Source of the DNA: Molanna angustata
Taxonomy: Eukaryota; Arthropoda; Insecta; Trichoptera; Molannidae
Direction: 5' to 3'
Length of the DNA stretch: 64,000 nt
Assembly (NCBI GenBank): GCA_963576475.1
Contig: OY754969.1
Coordinates: 26,426,958 to 26,490,957, forward strand
Positions 25,700 to 58,511 of the stretch are shown here, one piece after another (within the stretch, counting starts at the first letter, position 1; each line of letters opens with the position of its first letter). The notes under the pieces were generated by a model. It was not told the DNA's origin, made no database searches, and saw only the letters and a list, made by a program, of their open reading frames with translations. Made by a program: the position numbers and the translations under genes.

Positions 25700-26045
25700 T
25701 ATGTATGTTTATTTCAATATCTACCGAGAAATGGGGTACAATACCCAATCCACAAATCGTAGGTATTAGAACTACTTTTACTCCATTGATGTCACTATAT
25801 TTTTTTTTATGAAACCTTTTCGATGTAGGTATTTTATTCTTTGTATGTACTTATACGATATTTTCAAATGTTTATTGTTTTTTCCTAACAATTCTCACGT
25901 AATAATCAACTTTGTAGGAACATAATATGATAATGATATTTTTTTACACTCTCCATGAATTGCGTGAAAGATTATTCACATTTAATGGCACGAACAAAAG
26001 TATAGCCGTTGAATACCTATCATTTATTAAACACCGTTCCGGAGA
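25700..26045. other. AT-rich intergenic sequence
   Basis: Nothing recognised. Confidence 0.4.
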
Positions 26046-26049
26046 TTTA

Positions 26050-27735
26050 TGATGACATTTATTTATTTATTTATTTATTTTATTTTGGGAAACAAAACAG
26101 CTGTTACATGTTTTACATTAATAAAAAAATAACAATCAGGAAAGTAAGCCAATTACATTGTTCCACAGAATAATATACATAATAAAAGACAATTCAGTAC
26201 AAAGTCAAAGACAAAAGTGTGGTGTAAGTGTACAATTGTGATGTGTGTGTATGTGTGTGTGTGTGTATGTGTGTATTTTATGAAGCGAGGGTGGGACATG
26301 AAGAAAGGTAGGAGAGGAGGAAAGGGTGAGTTGTCATATTAATACAGTATTGGACATACCAAAAATTGTACAATTTGGTACATAAAGTATTCATTATAAT
26401 ATTGATGTTAGTTGTTTTTTTAATGAATGTAGGCTATTGTTAAAAATATCTGGCTTATGATTAAGGTTATTGTACATATTGCAGCTGCGGTTAATAAAAG
26501 TGTTGTTTGCATAGTTTGTTCTTGAGTATTTAGTGTAAAAGAGGAGATTCTGGCGGTTTTGTCTGGCGGGGCAGTTGAATGGGATTTGTCCTATGAGATA
26601 CGGACTATCTATTTGGTTGTTAAGTAATTTATATAGGAAACATATATCAGTTATACCCCTTCTTTTGTTAAGTGGTAACATTTGGTGATGTTTTAAAGAT
26701 TCCTCATAACTGATACCAAATCGCCTAGTTCTAAAATCGAGGTGTTTGATGAATTTTTTTTGGATTCTTTCTATGTAATTTATGTGCAACTTATAATGAG
26801 GATTCCATACAGTGGTTGCGAATTCCACGTGACTTCGAACATATGCGTTAAATAAAATTTTTAGACAGTCAATATTCTTAAATGGTTTGGTCACCCTTAG
26901 GACAAAGCCTAAACCCTTGTAGCTTCTACTAATAACATTATTAATGTGGGAAATAAAGTTAAGCTTATCGTCCACAATTACTCCCAGGTCTTTTGCCTCG
27001 GATTTACGGGAGAGACTGGAGTCATTGATTTTGTAAATGAATTCGATGGGAGTTTTTATTCTTTTAAATGTTACAATGAAACATTTTCCGGTGTTAAGGT
27101 AAAGATGTTTTTTTTTTGCAGTATTCGGTGAGATTGTCAATGTCATTTTGTAGTTGTAGGCAGTCTTGAGTTGATCGAATAGTTTTAAATAATTTAGTGT
27201 CGTCAGCAAATAGAATTATTTCGGAATTTTTAATACAAGTGGATATGTCATTTATATATATAAGAAAGAGCAAAGGTCCAAGATGAGATCCTTGAGGAAC
27301 TCCGGATGGTGTAGGTCTAAAGCATGATGTAAACCCTCTCACAGCAACTGCTTGAGATCGATTCTTAACATAAGATTCAAGCCATCTATATAGATTACCG
27401 CGTATGCCGAAGTTCCAAATTTTTAATAACAAAATGTCGTGGTTAATCTTGTCAAAGGCTTTAGCGAAATCCATGTATATCGCGTCAAGTTGGTAATTCT
27501 CATGTAGAGCTGATATTGCGACCTGAGAGAATTCTAAAATATTTGTTTCAACTGATCTTTTACAAAGAAATCTATGTTGCTTTTCGGAGATTGCAGTCCT
27601 AATAATTGGGTTAATTTGGTCTACAACAATTTTTTCTAATATCTTACTGAATAATGTCAGCTTAGAAATCGGTCTATAGTTTTCAATATTATTAACATCG
27701 CCGTTTTTGTGTTGCAATCATTACCTTGACATGTT
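26050..27735 (-). mobile_element. 5'-truncated jockey-superfamily LINE
   Basis: The minus strand holds two long overlapping frames, 27094-27717 and 26394-27209, that join as one reverse transcriptase after a one-base shift near 27110. Seen in order are NYRPISKLTLFSKILEK (fingers), MDFAKAFDKINHDILL, SGVPQGSHLGPLLFLIYIND, the catalytic FADD, KDLGVIVDDKLNF, and the C-terminal WNPHY and RRGITDICFLYKLLNN blocks. The endonuclease and ORF1 are missing. The 3' UTR ends in a TAAA-type tail at 26050-26080, so it was probably made by target-primed reverse transcription with 5' truncation near 27735. Apart from the one frameshift it is well preserved and therefore relatively young. Confidence 0.85.
26240..26273. 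repeat. (TG)n microsatellite
   Basis: A short TG/TATG run inside the 3' UTR region of the LINE. Confidence 0.85.
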
Positions 27736-28415
27736 GTAATCATTACCTTGGTGGAATTTTACTTACAGTTGCTCAGGAAATGACGGTCGGTTGTTTGAGA
27801 AAAATTAAAATAGGCCAACATTGCAATTTTAAACACAATAATGACCCTCGCACGCAGCCCTCCCCTTTTTGCATTGACTTTGCTTTTTTGCTATGCGACC
27901 CTTCGCAACTAATTACATAATAAAATTTTATCCAATACCTAAGTTTTTTTCAGTCCAGATTTATTACAATTATCTGATTTCTAATTATACAATCTAATGC
28001 AAAAACCTTCAATAAAATGATGCTTAAATAAGTATCAAAAGTAGGCCTTAACTTGAGATGTTTTGAAGAAAAAGAGAAAATATTTTTGTAAAATTAACAT
28101 GCAAATTTATGGTTTTGTTTGGCAAAACATATTGCCTCTACTTAAAACATGAAACCCTAAAAAATTGGAAGGCACTTTTGGTACTGATGATCTTGGATAT
28201 TTTTGTGTGGTATCAACACAGAACAGAGAAAAATGTTCTGTGGGAATCAACAGTATAGAACTTTGAATTGAAACGTAAAATTGATTGATTTTTAAAATCG
28301 AGTGGAAACTAAATTTGAATATACAATTCTACAGGTTTATAAGTTCAATAATACAAAATAATATGTTTCGTGTTTTTATTATTTTTATGACGGTTTTCAT
28401 ACATCATAGGTTTTG

Positions 28416-28421
28416 TTTATT
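28416..28421 (-). promoter_or_regulatory. Candidate poly(A) signal, SDR gene A
   Basis: AATAAA on the minus strand, 123 bases beyond the stop codon of gene A. The equivalent hexamer is conserved in unit B at 36405-36410. Confidence 0.45.
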
Positions 28422-28543
28422 ATTATTTGCCATTTTATAAAAAACTTTCATCCATTTACTCAAAAAATAACTGTCAAGCAAACAAGAATTTCGATATTCA
28501 AGGCGTACTATAACATCTTCTTTTTCTTTGTAGAATTGCACCA

Positions 28544-31500
28544 TTAAGCCTTTGATTTCATCACGGGTGTGATAGTTAGCTCATTAATCTGGAAAAAGTT
28601 TCGCTTGATAAAATTATGTAGTATAATTAATTTTACTAATTAATAATTAATTAAATTAATTATTAATTAATTTTACATTATTATAGAGCATCGTGAATGT
28701 AAGACCGAAGTATGAGAAAATACTATAGTTTGGAGATATGGGAATTATCCATTCATCTTCTGAAAGAAAGTGGAGGTTATATCTAAAGTTTTGTACCCTA
28801 TATCAAATTTTTCCAAACACTGTGAAATTCTCCCATATCTCCAAACTGTAGTATCCGTATGCACACACTTTTTATACTCACAGTGCGATAGTATTCTGAT
28901 TCCTATTCTGATTCGTTTCAGAGTACGAAAACGTCTATAACCAACGGGCGACCGTGGATAAAAGGATTATATCCGTGACGTAATGAGTCCAGTATAAATG
29001 TAGTCAACTTTTTGACATTTATCATATATGTACTAAAATTCGGGAGGATAAATTTAGACGAATCAGAATAGGACATAGTGTGGTAATTTTATTTTATATT
29101 GAATTTATATTTGATTCAAAAAACAAATGATATTACCAGTCATTGATTTATATAAAAAATATGCAAACAGAATTGTTTTAATCTTGAATGAATAAACATG
29201 ATTATTGAGTTTATTTTTATTTACAAATCAATGATATTCTAACGTTAATCTGTATTCATTGAACTTTGATAGAGCAATTTTGAATCATAATTACTTACTC
29301 TAATATGAGGTTTAAGGCTCAAAACCGATACAATTGCATCAGCAATGTCTGTGGGGTCCAAGATTGGTACATTTTCCCATTCACTTTTTGTTCCAGAATT
29401 AGCTGATTTATAACTATCGAAGAATTTCTGTACCATCTCTGTGAAGACTAATCCAGGGCTTAAACTCTAAAATTTATTTAAAACATTTTATTCAGAATAT
29501 TAGAAATTGAGTACGTATGTATTTGGAAATGCAATGATTTTTTATTATTATTTTGTTTATGTATAGTTTCTTGGGCAACCAACACGTACTGTGTCAAATA
29601 TTATTTAACACGCCCCCAATAACAAGTTGTCACATTCTGGAGACTGACAATATTAATCGTCTGAAACACAGATCCAGACTAAAAACTCAATTAAAAACTG
29701 TGTCTCCGCCGGGAATCGAACCCGAGATCTTTGGAGCAGCAGTCATCTATATATACATAAGCAACTGAGCCATGAAAGCCGATATAAGTTTAGTAGCAAT
29801 AAACTTATGAATAATTTATTTAAGATATAGAAAATGAGGGAGGCTGCGATGGACGGGGAACATAGAAAGAAAACCAAAAAAAATATTTTTCATATGAAGC
29901 CCCAAAGTAGACGTAGCGTATGTAGACCCAAACATTATCATTGGATGGAATGTAGCGACATACGATTGACAATGGATCAGGAACTGGAGAAGTGAATGCC
30001 CGGATAAAGGGAGTATTGGAGAAAGCCAAAGCCGACTATGGGCTGTAACACCATATTTTGTTTTTTAAAAAGTATGTATATTTTCTTATGAAATGTATAA
30101 AATTTTATACATCCTCATACATTCCTCGAATTAAGCATAAATGCTTGTAAATAAATGAAATCGGTTGTAGCTGGATTAAACTCGGGACCACTGGATTACT
30201 GACCCAGCACACTAACCGTGGTTCCATCACGCATCTCAAAGGCTACACTGATACTCCCATGTGAATAGTTGCATTGGCGTTTCCTCATTTACTCAGCCAA
30301 TGCTGACATTATCGTCTTAAAACTAAAGGCAGGGATAAATTATCGTATTGTCTACAACTTGACAGTTCTAGAATTATATAATTTGAAAATTCTCTCGATT
30401 AAAAATAATTCCGAAAGTACCCCTGAAATTTGCAAGATTCCCTTGCTATCCGTTTAAATTATTTATTTATTTATATTTATACATCTTCTTGTACATAATA
30501 TAAACAAATATAATTGTACACTGGCGGGCTTATTGCCATTAGGCAATTTCTTCCAACCATTTATTGGATGTAAAACTATAATTCAGCAAAAATATATTTA
30601 AATATGATGTTAACACTTTGACAGTTTTAGATTTTCAAAATTGTGTACTGTTTTTTTAAAGGTAGATTTCATATTGTTGATTAATTCGTTTCTGTTCGCG
30701 CTAGTCAAGTCATACAATATGTATGGAGGGACGATCCCCACCGCTTCTACTTCAGTACGAGTGTAGCGTTTTTATTTAAGCACATAATATTATTAAGTGT
30801 AAGGTTTCACAACTAAATTGGCCACAAGGTGGCATCTGAAATTGCGATAGTGACATATCGAAAGCAATGTTGCCAGTATTCAAAATGTATATTCCGCAAA
30901 CTTATTAATATTTACCAATGTTTAAAATTCCTTTTTGGAAAATAATGTAGTCAATTGATGTTGAAAATACATTTTTAATGATCATTTTACACTTTTTCAA
31001 GGTTTTAAAGGTTGCCGATATATGATTTATAATTAAATAGACTTTGCAGTGAATTACTAGAAATATTAGAAAAAAAACATGTGAATAAATAACTATCAAA
31101 GGATATCAATACAAAACCGCATATGGTGTTATATTGTCAATCGCAGAATAGAAATAATACAACAGGTAGGTATGTACCAGATATAGATTACCTACGTACT
31201 TTGGTGAACGTACTCACGCCACGATCATATTGAATGGCGTTAGGAACGGGGACACTGTTATAGTGGCATGCGCGGGGAAGTGGGGTACAACTCCCTAAAA
31301 ATTCTCAGTGCCTGTGCGAAAATAATGAAGGAAAATTGTGAAGTGTGAATTGTACTTACAGTAACTTTAATGCGCGATCCTTGTTCAGAAAGTTCAAAAG
31401 CGAGGAGTTCAGATATGGCTGTCACAGAGAACTTGCTGGGTGAATACATTCCACTGCTATATCCTTTTATTCTAAACACTTCGTGGCCAGCAATACTGAA

Positions 31501-33876
31501 ATTCAACAGAAAATACGCTCATTATCAGATGGACTCGAACGTTTTGTGATTTCAAAGAATGAATGCCTCGTGTCAATTTCGTTAATACCCTGACCAATCT
31601 TTGGAAAGTATCCTATGGGAGAATCGCCATTTCCAACCAATAGAAACTCTTCATTGTTGTCCCAAGGTCATGAAGATTTTGGGACCTCGAAGATCAATTT
31701 TTGAGTTTTCAATTAAATCATAGATACTGTGCCTCCTTGTTTGAAGATTCCAATTGGGTTGACTATTAACTGATCCTGATATTTTAAATGAAACATTATT
31801 CAAAGATGTAAAGAGAAATTAGCAGTATTTTTGAATTTTGATATATGATTTCCTTTACCTGTTTATGTTAATGATGTATCCATCGTCCCCACGAGTTCTC
31901 ATTGTGCGCAATGCTTCTCTGGTACAGATGCTCAAGGAAATCACATTTAGTTCTAATGTTTGTCTCCATTCTGCTGTGCTACTATCTATAAACAAATATA
32001 GACAGTTCAAACTGTTTTACTTAAACCATATGCTTGTTTCCTCGCCATAAGCAAATACATAAATCTTACTGACAACGCACATTTAAACTTAAACAGTAGA
32101 ATGGAAAGAAAATACGCATAGGTTAAAAAATAATAACTTACATCGTGGAAATAATTTAATGAGTCAGGTAAAATTCAAGAATTCGAATTTCAAGATTTAA
32201 AAAGTAATTTTAATTATTAATATTTTTTTCTGCGTAAATAATCAAAAATATCATTCGAATCTGAAAACGAAGATAAAATAAAAAATAATCTTAAATTGAT
32301 CTTCGTGGTCAAAGAGTATATAATACCTACGAATATTCGTGGTTTGCATGGTATTTGGATTTGAAAGAATAACCTGTAAAATCATGTAAATAATATGCAT
32401 ATAAATCGAATTTAATCTGGTTATATGGTGCGTCTTATTGAGTAATGGGCAAAGACCTTATAATAATGTATATATAAGGTCTTTGGTAATGGGTCATGGG
32501 TCACAAAAATAAATATTTATCTTACAAATCATTATAATGCTATCATTATAACCAAACTAAAATTATCTTTTTCAGTTCTTAATTGAAACCGAATGCAATT
32601 TCGGAGACAAACTATATTAACAGCTATTAATTAATTAATAGAATAATAATAATTATATTAATTCATTTGCATTCTATTAGCTAATTAGAATAGAATTAAC
32701 ACTCCGATTTATAATGTGATATACTGGAATGTTCTATTATTTTTCATATATGAGGTACCTACATATCATATAATTCAAATTTTCCAGTCACATATTTCAA
32801 GGAGAAAAAACAATGATATTATAATATTATATATTAAAAATTTATCAAACATGCTCAATTACATATTATTCGTTATTTTTTGAAAAAAAAACATACTCAA
32901 CAATGATGAACTATGCGCCACACCAGCATTATTGACTAAGACATCAACACCGCCAAGGGTAGTTTCTATCCATCGAAAAGCTGAAAGAACTTCAGTTTCA
33001 TTCAAAAGATCGCATTTAATAGCATAAATTGTTCCATTTGTCATTTTTGATAATTCCTGCAAATAAAATAAATACTTAATAGAATTCCTCTCAAGCACAA
33101 TGAAATAACTTTTTTGTTTACGTCATATATTTTTTGGACTGTGGGTTTACTTAGTTTACGCATTTAACGGCTCAACATTTGGTTATCATTTTGGTTATCA
33201 ATAAACTTAAGACAGTACCACATATGTATTTCACTATTAACATGACCAACGTTTCGGCTGGTAAGGTCCTAATCAACATACATACTTTTTTCATCGACGG
33301 GAAAGATCAGAACTGTGTTCAAATCTGCGTTCAATTTTGCGTTCAAAAAATAATAGAAACAATAATCTTGACTGTTTATTAGTAACACAACATTTTTATT
33401 TTGTTTATTATTTTTTAACAAATTCAACATTAATAAACAATAACTCAAATAAAAATTAAAAATAATCACAGACAAAAATGATCAGAGTAGAGTGCACTCG
33501 TGAGTAAAGGAGAAATATAAGATCCAGAAATAAGAACCAGTTTTTTTTCATAAAATGTTAGAGAGTAGGTATAAGATGCTACATAAATTTTAACAAGATG
33601 TTAGAGAGTAACTATAAGATGTTGAATTTCAACGAGATGTTATAGAGTATAAGACGTATAATATTAAATGCAACTAACTTTGATCAATGTTTCTCTTCTA
33701 GCTAAGCCTACAACCACCATTCCTCTGTTGGCAAGTTCCACTGCTGTTTCTGAACCAATTCCTGAACTTGCTCCAGTTATCACAGCAACCTTCCCGGCCC
33801 ATCTCCAGTCAGCTTTACTCTCTTGGACAATAACGCTTACAAGAAAGAAAAATCCGAATGCTGTTATGATATTCAT
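28544..33876 (-). CDS. Short-chain dehydrogenase/reductase, copy A
   Basis: Six coding exons on the minus strand: 33876-33679, 33056-32897, 31985-31859, 31495-31360, 29466-29299, 28588-28544. Every intron has GT/AG ends and the phases agree (0, 1, 2, 0, 0), giving 277 aa. Residues 5-18 are hydrophobic (signal peptide or membrane anchor). The classical SDR features are all present: TGASSGIG at 34-41 for the NAD(P) cofactor, NNAG at 108-111, and the catalytic Asn133, Ser162, Tyr179 and Lys183 (INSIAGH, YSPSK). The wording is that of insect DHRS11/farnesol-dehydrogenase-like enzymes, which oxidise or reduce small alcohols or carbonyls; the substrate cannot be read from sequence. The start at 33876 is the first Met before the hydrophobic segment. 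Exon 6 adds only 14 residues (INELTITPV...KSKA). Copy B is its tandem paralogue, with a few substitutions in most exons (for example VFTEMVQ against VITEMTQ). Confidence 0.88.
28719..28853. repeat. Small palindromic repeat (MITE-like)
   Basis: TATAGTTTGGAGATATGGGA at the left is mirrored by TCCCATATCTCCAAACTGTA at the right, about 135 bp in all. It lies in intron 5 and is also found in unit B (36790-36935), so it predates the duplication. Confidence 0.6.
29590..29790 (-). repeat. tRNA-derived SINE, family 1, copy 2
   Basis: The minus-strand head has ATGGCTCAGTTGC and GGGTTCGATTCCC. The body contains GTCTCCAGAATGTGACAACT. It occupies intron 4 of SDR gene A and has a positional counterpart at 38405-38588, so the insertion is older than the duplication. 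Confidence 0.8.
30458..30566 (-). mobile_element. 5'-truncated LINE tail in unit A only
   Basis: On the minus strand it reads GGAAGAAATTGCCTAATGGC then AATAAGCCCGCCAG, and ends in TAAA-type repeats. The matching place in unit B (near 44107) lacks it. It is therefore an insertion of about 105 bp in unit A after the duplication. A sister copy lies at 60395-60487. Confidence 0.7.
33545..33665. repeat. 39-bp minisatellite, about 2.5 copies
   Basis: Units contain TTAGAGAGTAGGTATAAGAT and end in TTTTAACAAGATG. It lies in intron 1 of gene A. The equivalent array in gene B is expanded to about 18 copies. Confidence 0.85.
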
Positions 33877-35207
33877 CTTATGCTGGCAAATATCGGAGAT
33901 TCTTGTTCTAACAACAAAGAAAAAAAGATGTATTTCAAATGCATTATATATATATATATATATATACACTCGTTCGCGGCCTATTTTATTTTTTTAGACC
34001 CAGAAACGCAAGAATTTTACAAATAATAATTTTGTATAAACCATACCTACTTTAATAAAAATGACTTACCTATATAATAAATTTAGACACTTTACAAATT
34101 AATTACTTATTTGCATCATTCAAACAAATGTGTGTGAATGTATGAACAAATCGTAGATTAATGATCTTCCGTAAAAATAAAAAATATATAATAATATATT
34201 AAAACATTAAAATTGTTTTCATAATCAGTTATCAGTTTAAATGAACTGAGTTTGATTGAGTTCAAAAGTTACACATAAGATCAGAGAAAAAATAATTGAT
34301 TCGTTAGTAAATTTACGCAATGTTAATAATGACTTGTAAAAAATTGTAAAAATACCTATTCATTTATACTATTGATAATTAATCAGTATTTGTTTCTTTT
34401 ATCAGCTTAACAGTATGGTATATTCTATTTTCGTTCAGAATGATAAATCGTATTTTTAACACGATGGAAAAAAATCACTGACAAAATAACAATATAAAAA
34501 GATGTGACTTTTCAAAGTCACATATTTTTTAATTTACGAAAGAAAATTTGTTTTATTTTTAAGTCTTCCGAAAACGAAGATTATCAATTCGACGTCATTT
34601 TTTTACGTATGTTTAACAATAACTTTTTACCGCGTTGTCCGATTTCGGTAGTTCTTTTTTTCATTAGAAAGGGAGTACCTTCCGATTGGTCCCATTTGAA
34701 TTTGGTCAAGATCTGTCTATAAGATCTACGAGAAACACATCAAAATCTTCAATTTGCACTTCAGCGATAAGAACTCTACAACAATATGTGATTTTAATGA
34801 TTTCTTTTTAATATGAAGGAAGTGCTTCAGAGATGATCATGAATATGATTTTTATCGATTTCTGATGGTGGGACTTATGGGAAAATATCATTTAACTCTT
34901 CAGTTTGCAAAGGCGCCTGCGATCTGAACGACCAAAATGTCTACGACAAACAAGAACGATCATATAGGCGAAATTCTTTACCACGTCAACTGATTTTTAT
35001 GTTGGAAATGAATTACTTCATCTTTTCCTTCCTTGACCATATGACTGACGATGGTGATTAAAGCGCACTTTAAACGGACGAGGTTTTCAACGGGTTTTTC
35101 AACGCGGTGAGAAAAAAAAAATAGGACGTGTTCTATTTTTCAACGCGTTTTGTATCGTTTTTCGTAAAACAGAAATCTGTAAAATTATTCGTTGCCGACA
35201 AGTCAAC

Positions 35208-35261
35208 ATGGCTGCCGTGTGTGTTGTGTTGACTTTGATGTTCGCGGTATCTTTTGTTTAA
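35208..35261 (+). pseudogene. Interrupted small ORF, unit A
   Basis: ATG opens a hydrophobic 17-residue frame (MAAVCVVLTLMFAVSFV) that stops at TAA. Its counterpart in unit B (58512-58634) continues to 40 residues. The surroundings (TTTTCAACG repeats) look transposon-like, so neither may be a real gene. Confidence 0.25.
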
Positions 35262-35477
35262 TTGGCATCTCTCGACCAGAGAAGTATACTGAAAGTTTAC
35301 TTCCATATTATCTGTGGACCAGAGAGCAATGTTTTAAAACAAAAACAAGTAAAGGAAAAAAAAATCCTGTCAAATTCAAGTGAAATGCCGGGTAGTTAAA
35401 ATGCAAATTCAAACGATAATAACGAGAGAATGAATGATAAAACACTTTTAAAAGAAAATTGACGAGCTTTTAAATTA

Positions 35478-35707
35478 AACTAGTTGCATGTAACACATGA
35501 AATCCAACTGTCGATGGCGATTGTATATATAATTGAAGAATACGTATCAAACTATTAACACAAATAATAACAATTAATAAATATTTTAAGATATTTTGTT
35601 TCCTAAATAAAACATGTAGGATAGGATAGTATGGAAGTCAGTCTGTTTTTCCTACCCAGAATATGAAAACAGTATGATGGTATGTATGTTTGTTTCACAC
35701 ACCCACA

Positions 35708-35747
<40 letters not shown>

Positions 35748-36000
35748 TGCACGCACGCACGCACGCACGCACACACACACAAATACACACACACACACAC
35801 ATACACATACACACACACCCGGGTATATAGAACTTATATGCTGCGAAGCCTCTCTAAGTTGGTGTTTTTTGACTTCAAAGTTGGAAGAACCGTGAAAAAT
35901 ATAGACCGCGCATACAATCTCGCGTATGCTAGCTTGATACTTTGTCGATCTGTTAAGAGAACAAAGTATCATTTCAAAAGTATCAAATCGACAGTTGGAT
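35478..36000 (-). mobile_element. CCAACTGTCGA-family TIR element, short form
   Basis: Runs from AACTAGTTGCATGTAACACA through CCAACTGTCGAT (35503) to ATCGACAGTTGG (about 35999). It is inverted relative to the copy at 56839-57887 and about half its length. It separates the two duplication units. The interior holds an (ACGC)n/(CA)n tract where the longer copy has (TG)n. No transposase is present. Confidence 0.65.
35699..35818. repeat. Compound (ACGC)n(CA)n microsatellite
   Basis: About 70 bp of ACGC tetranucleotides followed by CA repeats, inside the TIR element. Open frames here (Thr/His/Ala/Arg or Cys/Val repeats) are artefacts of the repeat. Confidence 0.95.
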
Positions 36001-36404
36001 TAGGCATTTATTTTATACTTTTTAGCACTTAAACCTTAAAAAAATTATGCTTAAATAAGTATCAAAAGTAGGCCACTGAGATATTTTGGAGAAAAGGGGA
36101 AAATATTTTTGTAAACATGCAACGTGGTGGTTTTGTTTGGCAAAACATATTGCCCTACTTGAAACATGAATCCCTTAAAAAGTGGACAGCACTTTTGATA
36201 CTGATTTTCTTGGATGTGTTTGCTATTTTTGTGTTGTATAAACAGTATAGAACTTTGAATTGAAAAATAAAATTGATTGATTTTTCAATTCGAGTCGAAA
36301 CAAAATTTGAATACAATTCTACATGTTTATAAGTTCAATAATACAAAATGATATGTTTCGTGTTTTATTAGATTTATGACGGTATTCATACATCATAGGC
36401 TTTG

Positions 36405-36410
36405 TTTATT
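36405..36410 (-). promoter_or_regulatory. Candidate poly(A) signal, SDR gene B
   Basis: AATAAA on the minus strand, 124 bases past the stop codon, at the position conserved with gene A. Confidence 0.45.
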
Positions 36411-36533
36411 ATTATTTGCCATTTTATACAAAACTTTCGTCAATTTACCGAAAAAAACAACAGTCAAGCAAACAAATATTTCGATATTCAAGGTGTAGTA
36501 TAACATCTTCTTTTTCTTTGTAGAATTGCACCA

Positions 36534-56215
<19,682 letters not shown>

Positions 56216-56838
56216 CTTATGCTGACAAATTTCGGAGATTCTTGTTCTAACAACAGAAGAAAAAAATGTATTTCAAATGCATTATATCCACTCGTTCGAA
56301 GCCTATTTTATATTTTTAGGTCCAAAAACGCAAGAATTTTACAAAGAATAATTTTGTATTAACCATACTTTAATAAAAATGACTTACCTATAGAATAAAT
56401 TTTGATACTTTACAAATTAATTACTTATTTGCATCATTCAAACAAATGTGTGTGAATATATGAACAAATCGTAGATTAATGATGCTCCGTAAAAATAAAA
56501 AAATATAATGATATATTAAAACATTAAAAATGTATTCATAATTTATTATCAGTTTAAATGAACTGAGTTTTGAATGAGTTCAAAAGTGACACATTAGATC
56601 AGAGAAAAAATAATTGATTCGTTAGTAAATTTACGTAATGTTAATAATGACTTGTAGAAATTTGTAAAAATACCTATTCATTTATACTGTTGATAATTAA
56701 TCAGTATTTGTTTCTTTTATCAATTTAACAGTATGGTATACATATTCCAATTTAGTTCAGAATGATAAATTGTAATTTTAACACGATAAAAAAAATCACT
56801 GACAAAATAACGTGTCTTTTCAGGGTCACATATTTTTT

Positions 56839-57041
56839 CCAACTGTCGATTTGTTCAGGAGAACTTTGTTCTCTTAACATATCGACAATGTATCAAGCCA
56901 GAATACGCGAGAATTGTATGGAGAGGTCTACTTTTTTCACGGCTTTTCCAACTTTGAAGTCAAAAAACACCAACTTAGAGGCTTCGCAGCATATATGTTC
57001 CATACACGGATTTACTTAGAATTCGGAGTAGAACATTTCGT

Positions 57042-57073
<32 letters not shown>

Positions 57074-57887
57074 CTGTGTGTGTGTCTGTGTGTGTGTATG
57101 TCTGTGTGTGTGTGTGTCTCCCCCCCCCCCTTATCACTTTTGATCCGCTCAATTTACAGAGCCTAAAATTTCAGAATATATAAACAGTTACAGGCCTACA
57201 AAACTTTTATACTCGGAATTTTGAATTTTTGTTTCAGTCAGGGGTTATCAACTTTTGAATTTTTATTTTATTTTTCCCTATATCTCAGAAACCATAAAAG
57301 CTAGAACGCTGAAAATTTGTATAAACATAGACAAATACAAAATCTCAAATTAGTTTTTTCAAAAAAATTCCAGGGTTTCTCAAACATTTTTTATTAAGAA
57401 AAGTATTTTTTTTATGATAAATTTATGAGTTTAACTGCCTATATTTCCATTTTTTTTAAATATCGAAAAAAGCCGAAACACCCCAACTAGATAATTTAAT
57501 TTTATATAAAAAATATTAACATTGTAGCAGTACATCTCAAATTTTTTTTAACAATTTTTATAAAAATTGAATTTAGTGACGACATCGCTTCATACAATTT
57601 GTATGGTAGTCACCTATACACAATATCAAAGAAGACTTAATAGTTTGATACTTCATCTCTAAACATACAATATACATATACCATCATGCTGTTTTCATAT
57701 TCCGGGTAGGAAAAAAAGACTGACCTCCATACTATCCTATCTTGACTACCTAGGTACATGTGTTGTATAGAAAACTAAATATCATAAAATAATAAATAAT
57801 TTGTATTTATGGGTTTGGTACTTATTCTTCAACTATACATACTATCGCTGTCGACAGTTGGATCTCATGTGTTACATGCAACTAGTT
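56839..57887 (+). mobile_element. CCAACTGTCGA-family TIR element, long form
   Basis: Starts CCAACTGTCGAT and has TCGACAGTTGG at 57851-57861. A further 26 bp ending AACTAGTT are shared with other copies. It is absent from unit A. The interior includes a (TG)n tract with an (A/C) break and a run of C (57042-57130), plus AT-rich sequence and GGGTAGGAAAAAAAGACTGA. No transposase frame is present. Confidence 0.65.
57042..57130. repeat. (TG)n and poly(C) tract
   Basis: TG dinucleotides interrupted by TCTG, followed by ten C, within the TIR element. Confidence 0.95.
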
Positions 57888-58511
57888 TATTTATAAGTCT
57901 TCCGAAAAGGGAGGTTATCAATTCGACGTCATTTTTACATATGTTCAGCAGTAACATTTTACTACGTTGTCAGATTTCGATATTTCTTTTTTCATTAGAA
58001 AGGGAGTACCTTCCGATTGGTCCCATTTGAATTTGGTCAAGATCTGACTGTGAGGTTTATGAGAAAATCATTAAAATCTTCAATTTGCACTTCAGCGATA
58101 AGATCTCTATAACAATGTGTGATTTAAATGATTTCTTTTAAATATGAAGGGAGTGCTTTAGCGATGATCATAAATATGATTTTTATCGAGTTCTGATGGT
58201 GGAACTTATAAGAAAATATCATTTAACTCTTCAGTTTGCAAAGGCGCCTGTGATCTATACGACAAACGATTATATAGATTACCACGTCAACCGATTTAGA
58301 TGTTTATGTTGGAAAGGAGTTACTTCATCTTCTCCTTCCTTAACCACATGACTGAGGATGGTAACTACACGGATGAGGTTTTCAACGGGGTTCAGGATTT
58401 CAACGGTTTTTTTCAACGTGACAAATAGGACGTGTTCTATTTATCAGCGCGTTTTGTATCGTTTTTCGTAAAACAGAAATCTGTAAAATTATTAGTTGCC
58501 GACGATTCAAC

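Larger units (their letters stand above)
28003..35446. repeat. Segmental duplication unit A
   Basis: This 7.4-kb block is repeated, in the same orientation, at 36027-58693. Similarity begins at ATGCTTAAATAAGTATCAAA on the left (28016 and 36047) and ends after ATAACGAGAGAAT on the right (35435 and 58681). All six SDR exons, most introns, a SINE and flanking sequence are shared. Unit A has gained little since the split: a 0.1-kb LINE tail at 30458-30566 and a short AT-rich palindrome near 28622-28680. Confidence 0.9.

Noticed and set aside
33668..33997. Plus-strand ORF over SDR exon 1 (also 56007-56225)
   Set aside because: It is the complement of a well-supported minus-strand exon and has no motif of its own.
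35652..36032. His/Thr- and Cys/Val-repeat ORFs
   Set aside because: They are translations of the (ACGC)n(CA)n microsatellite.
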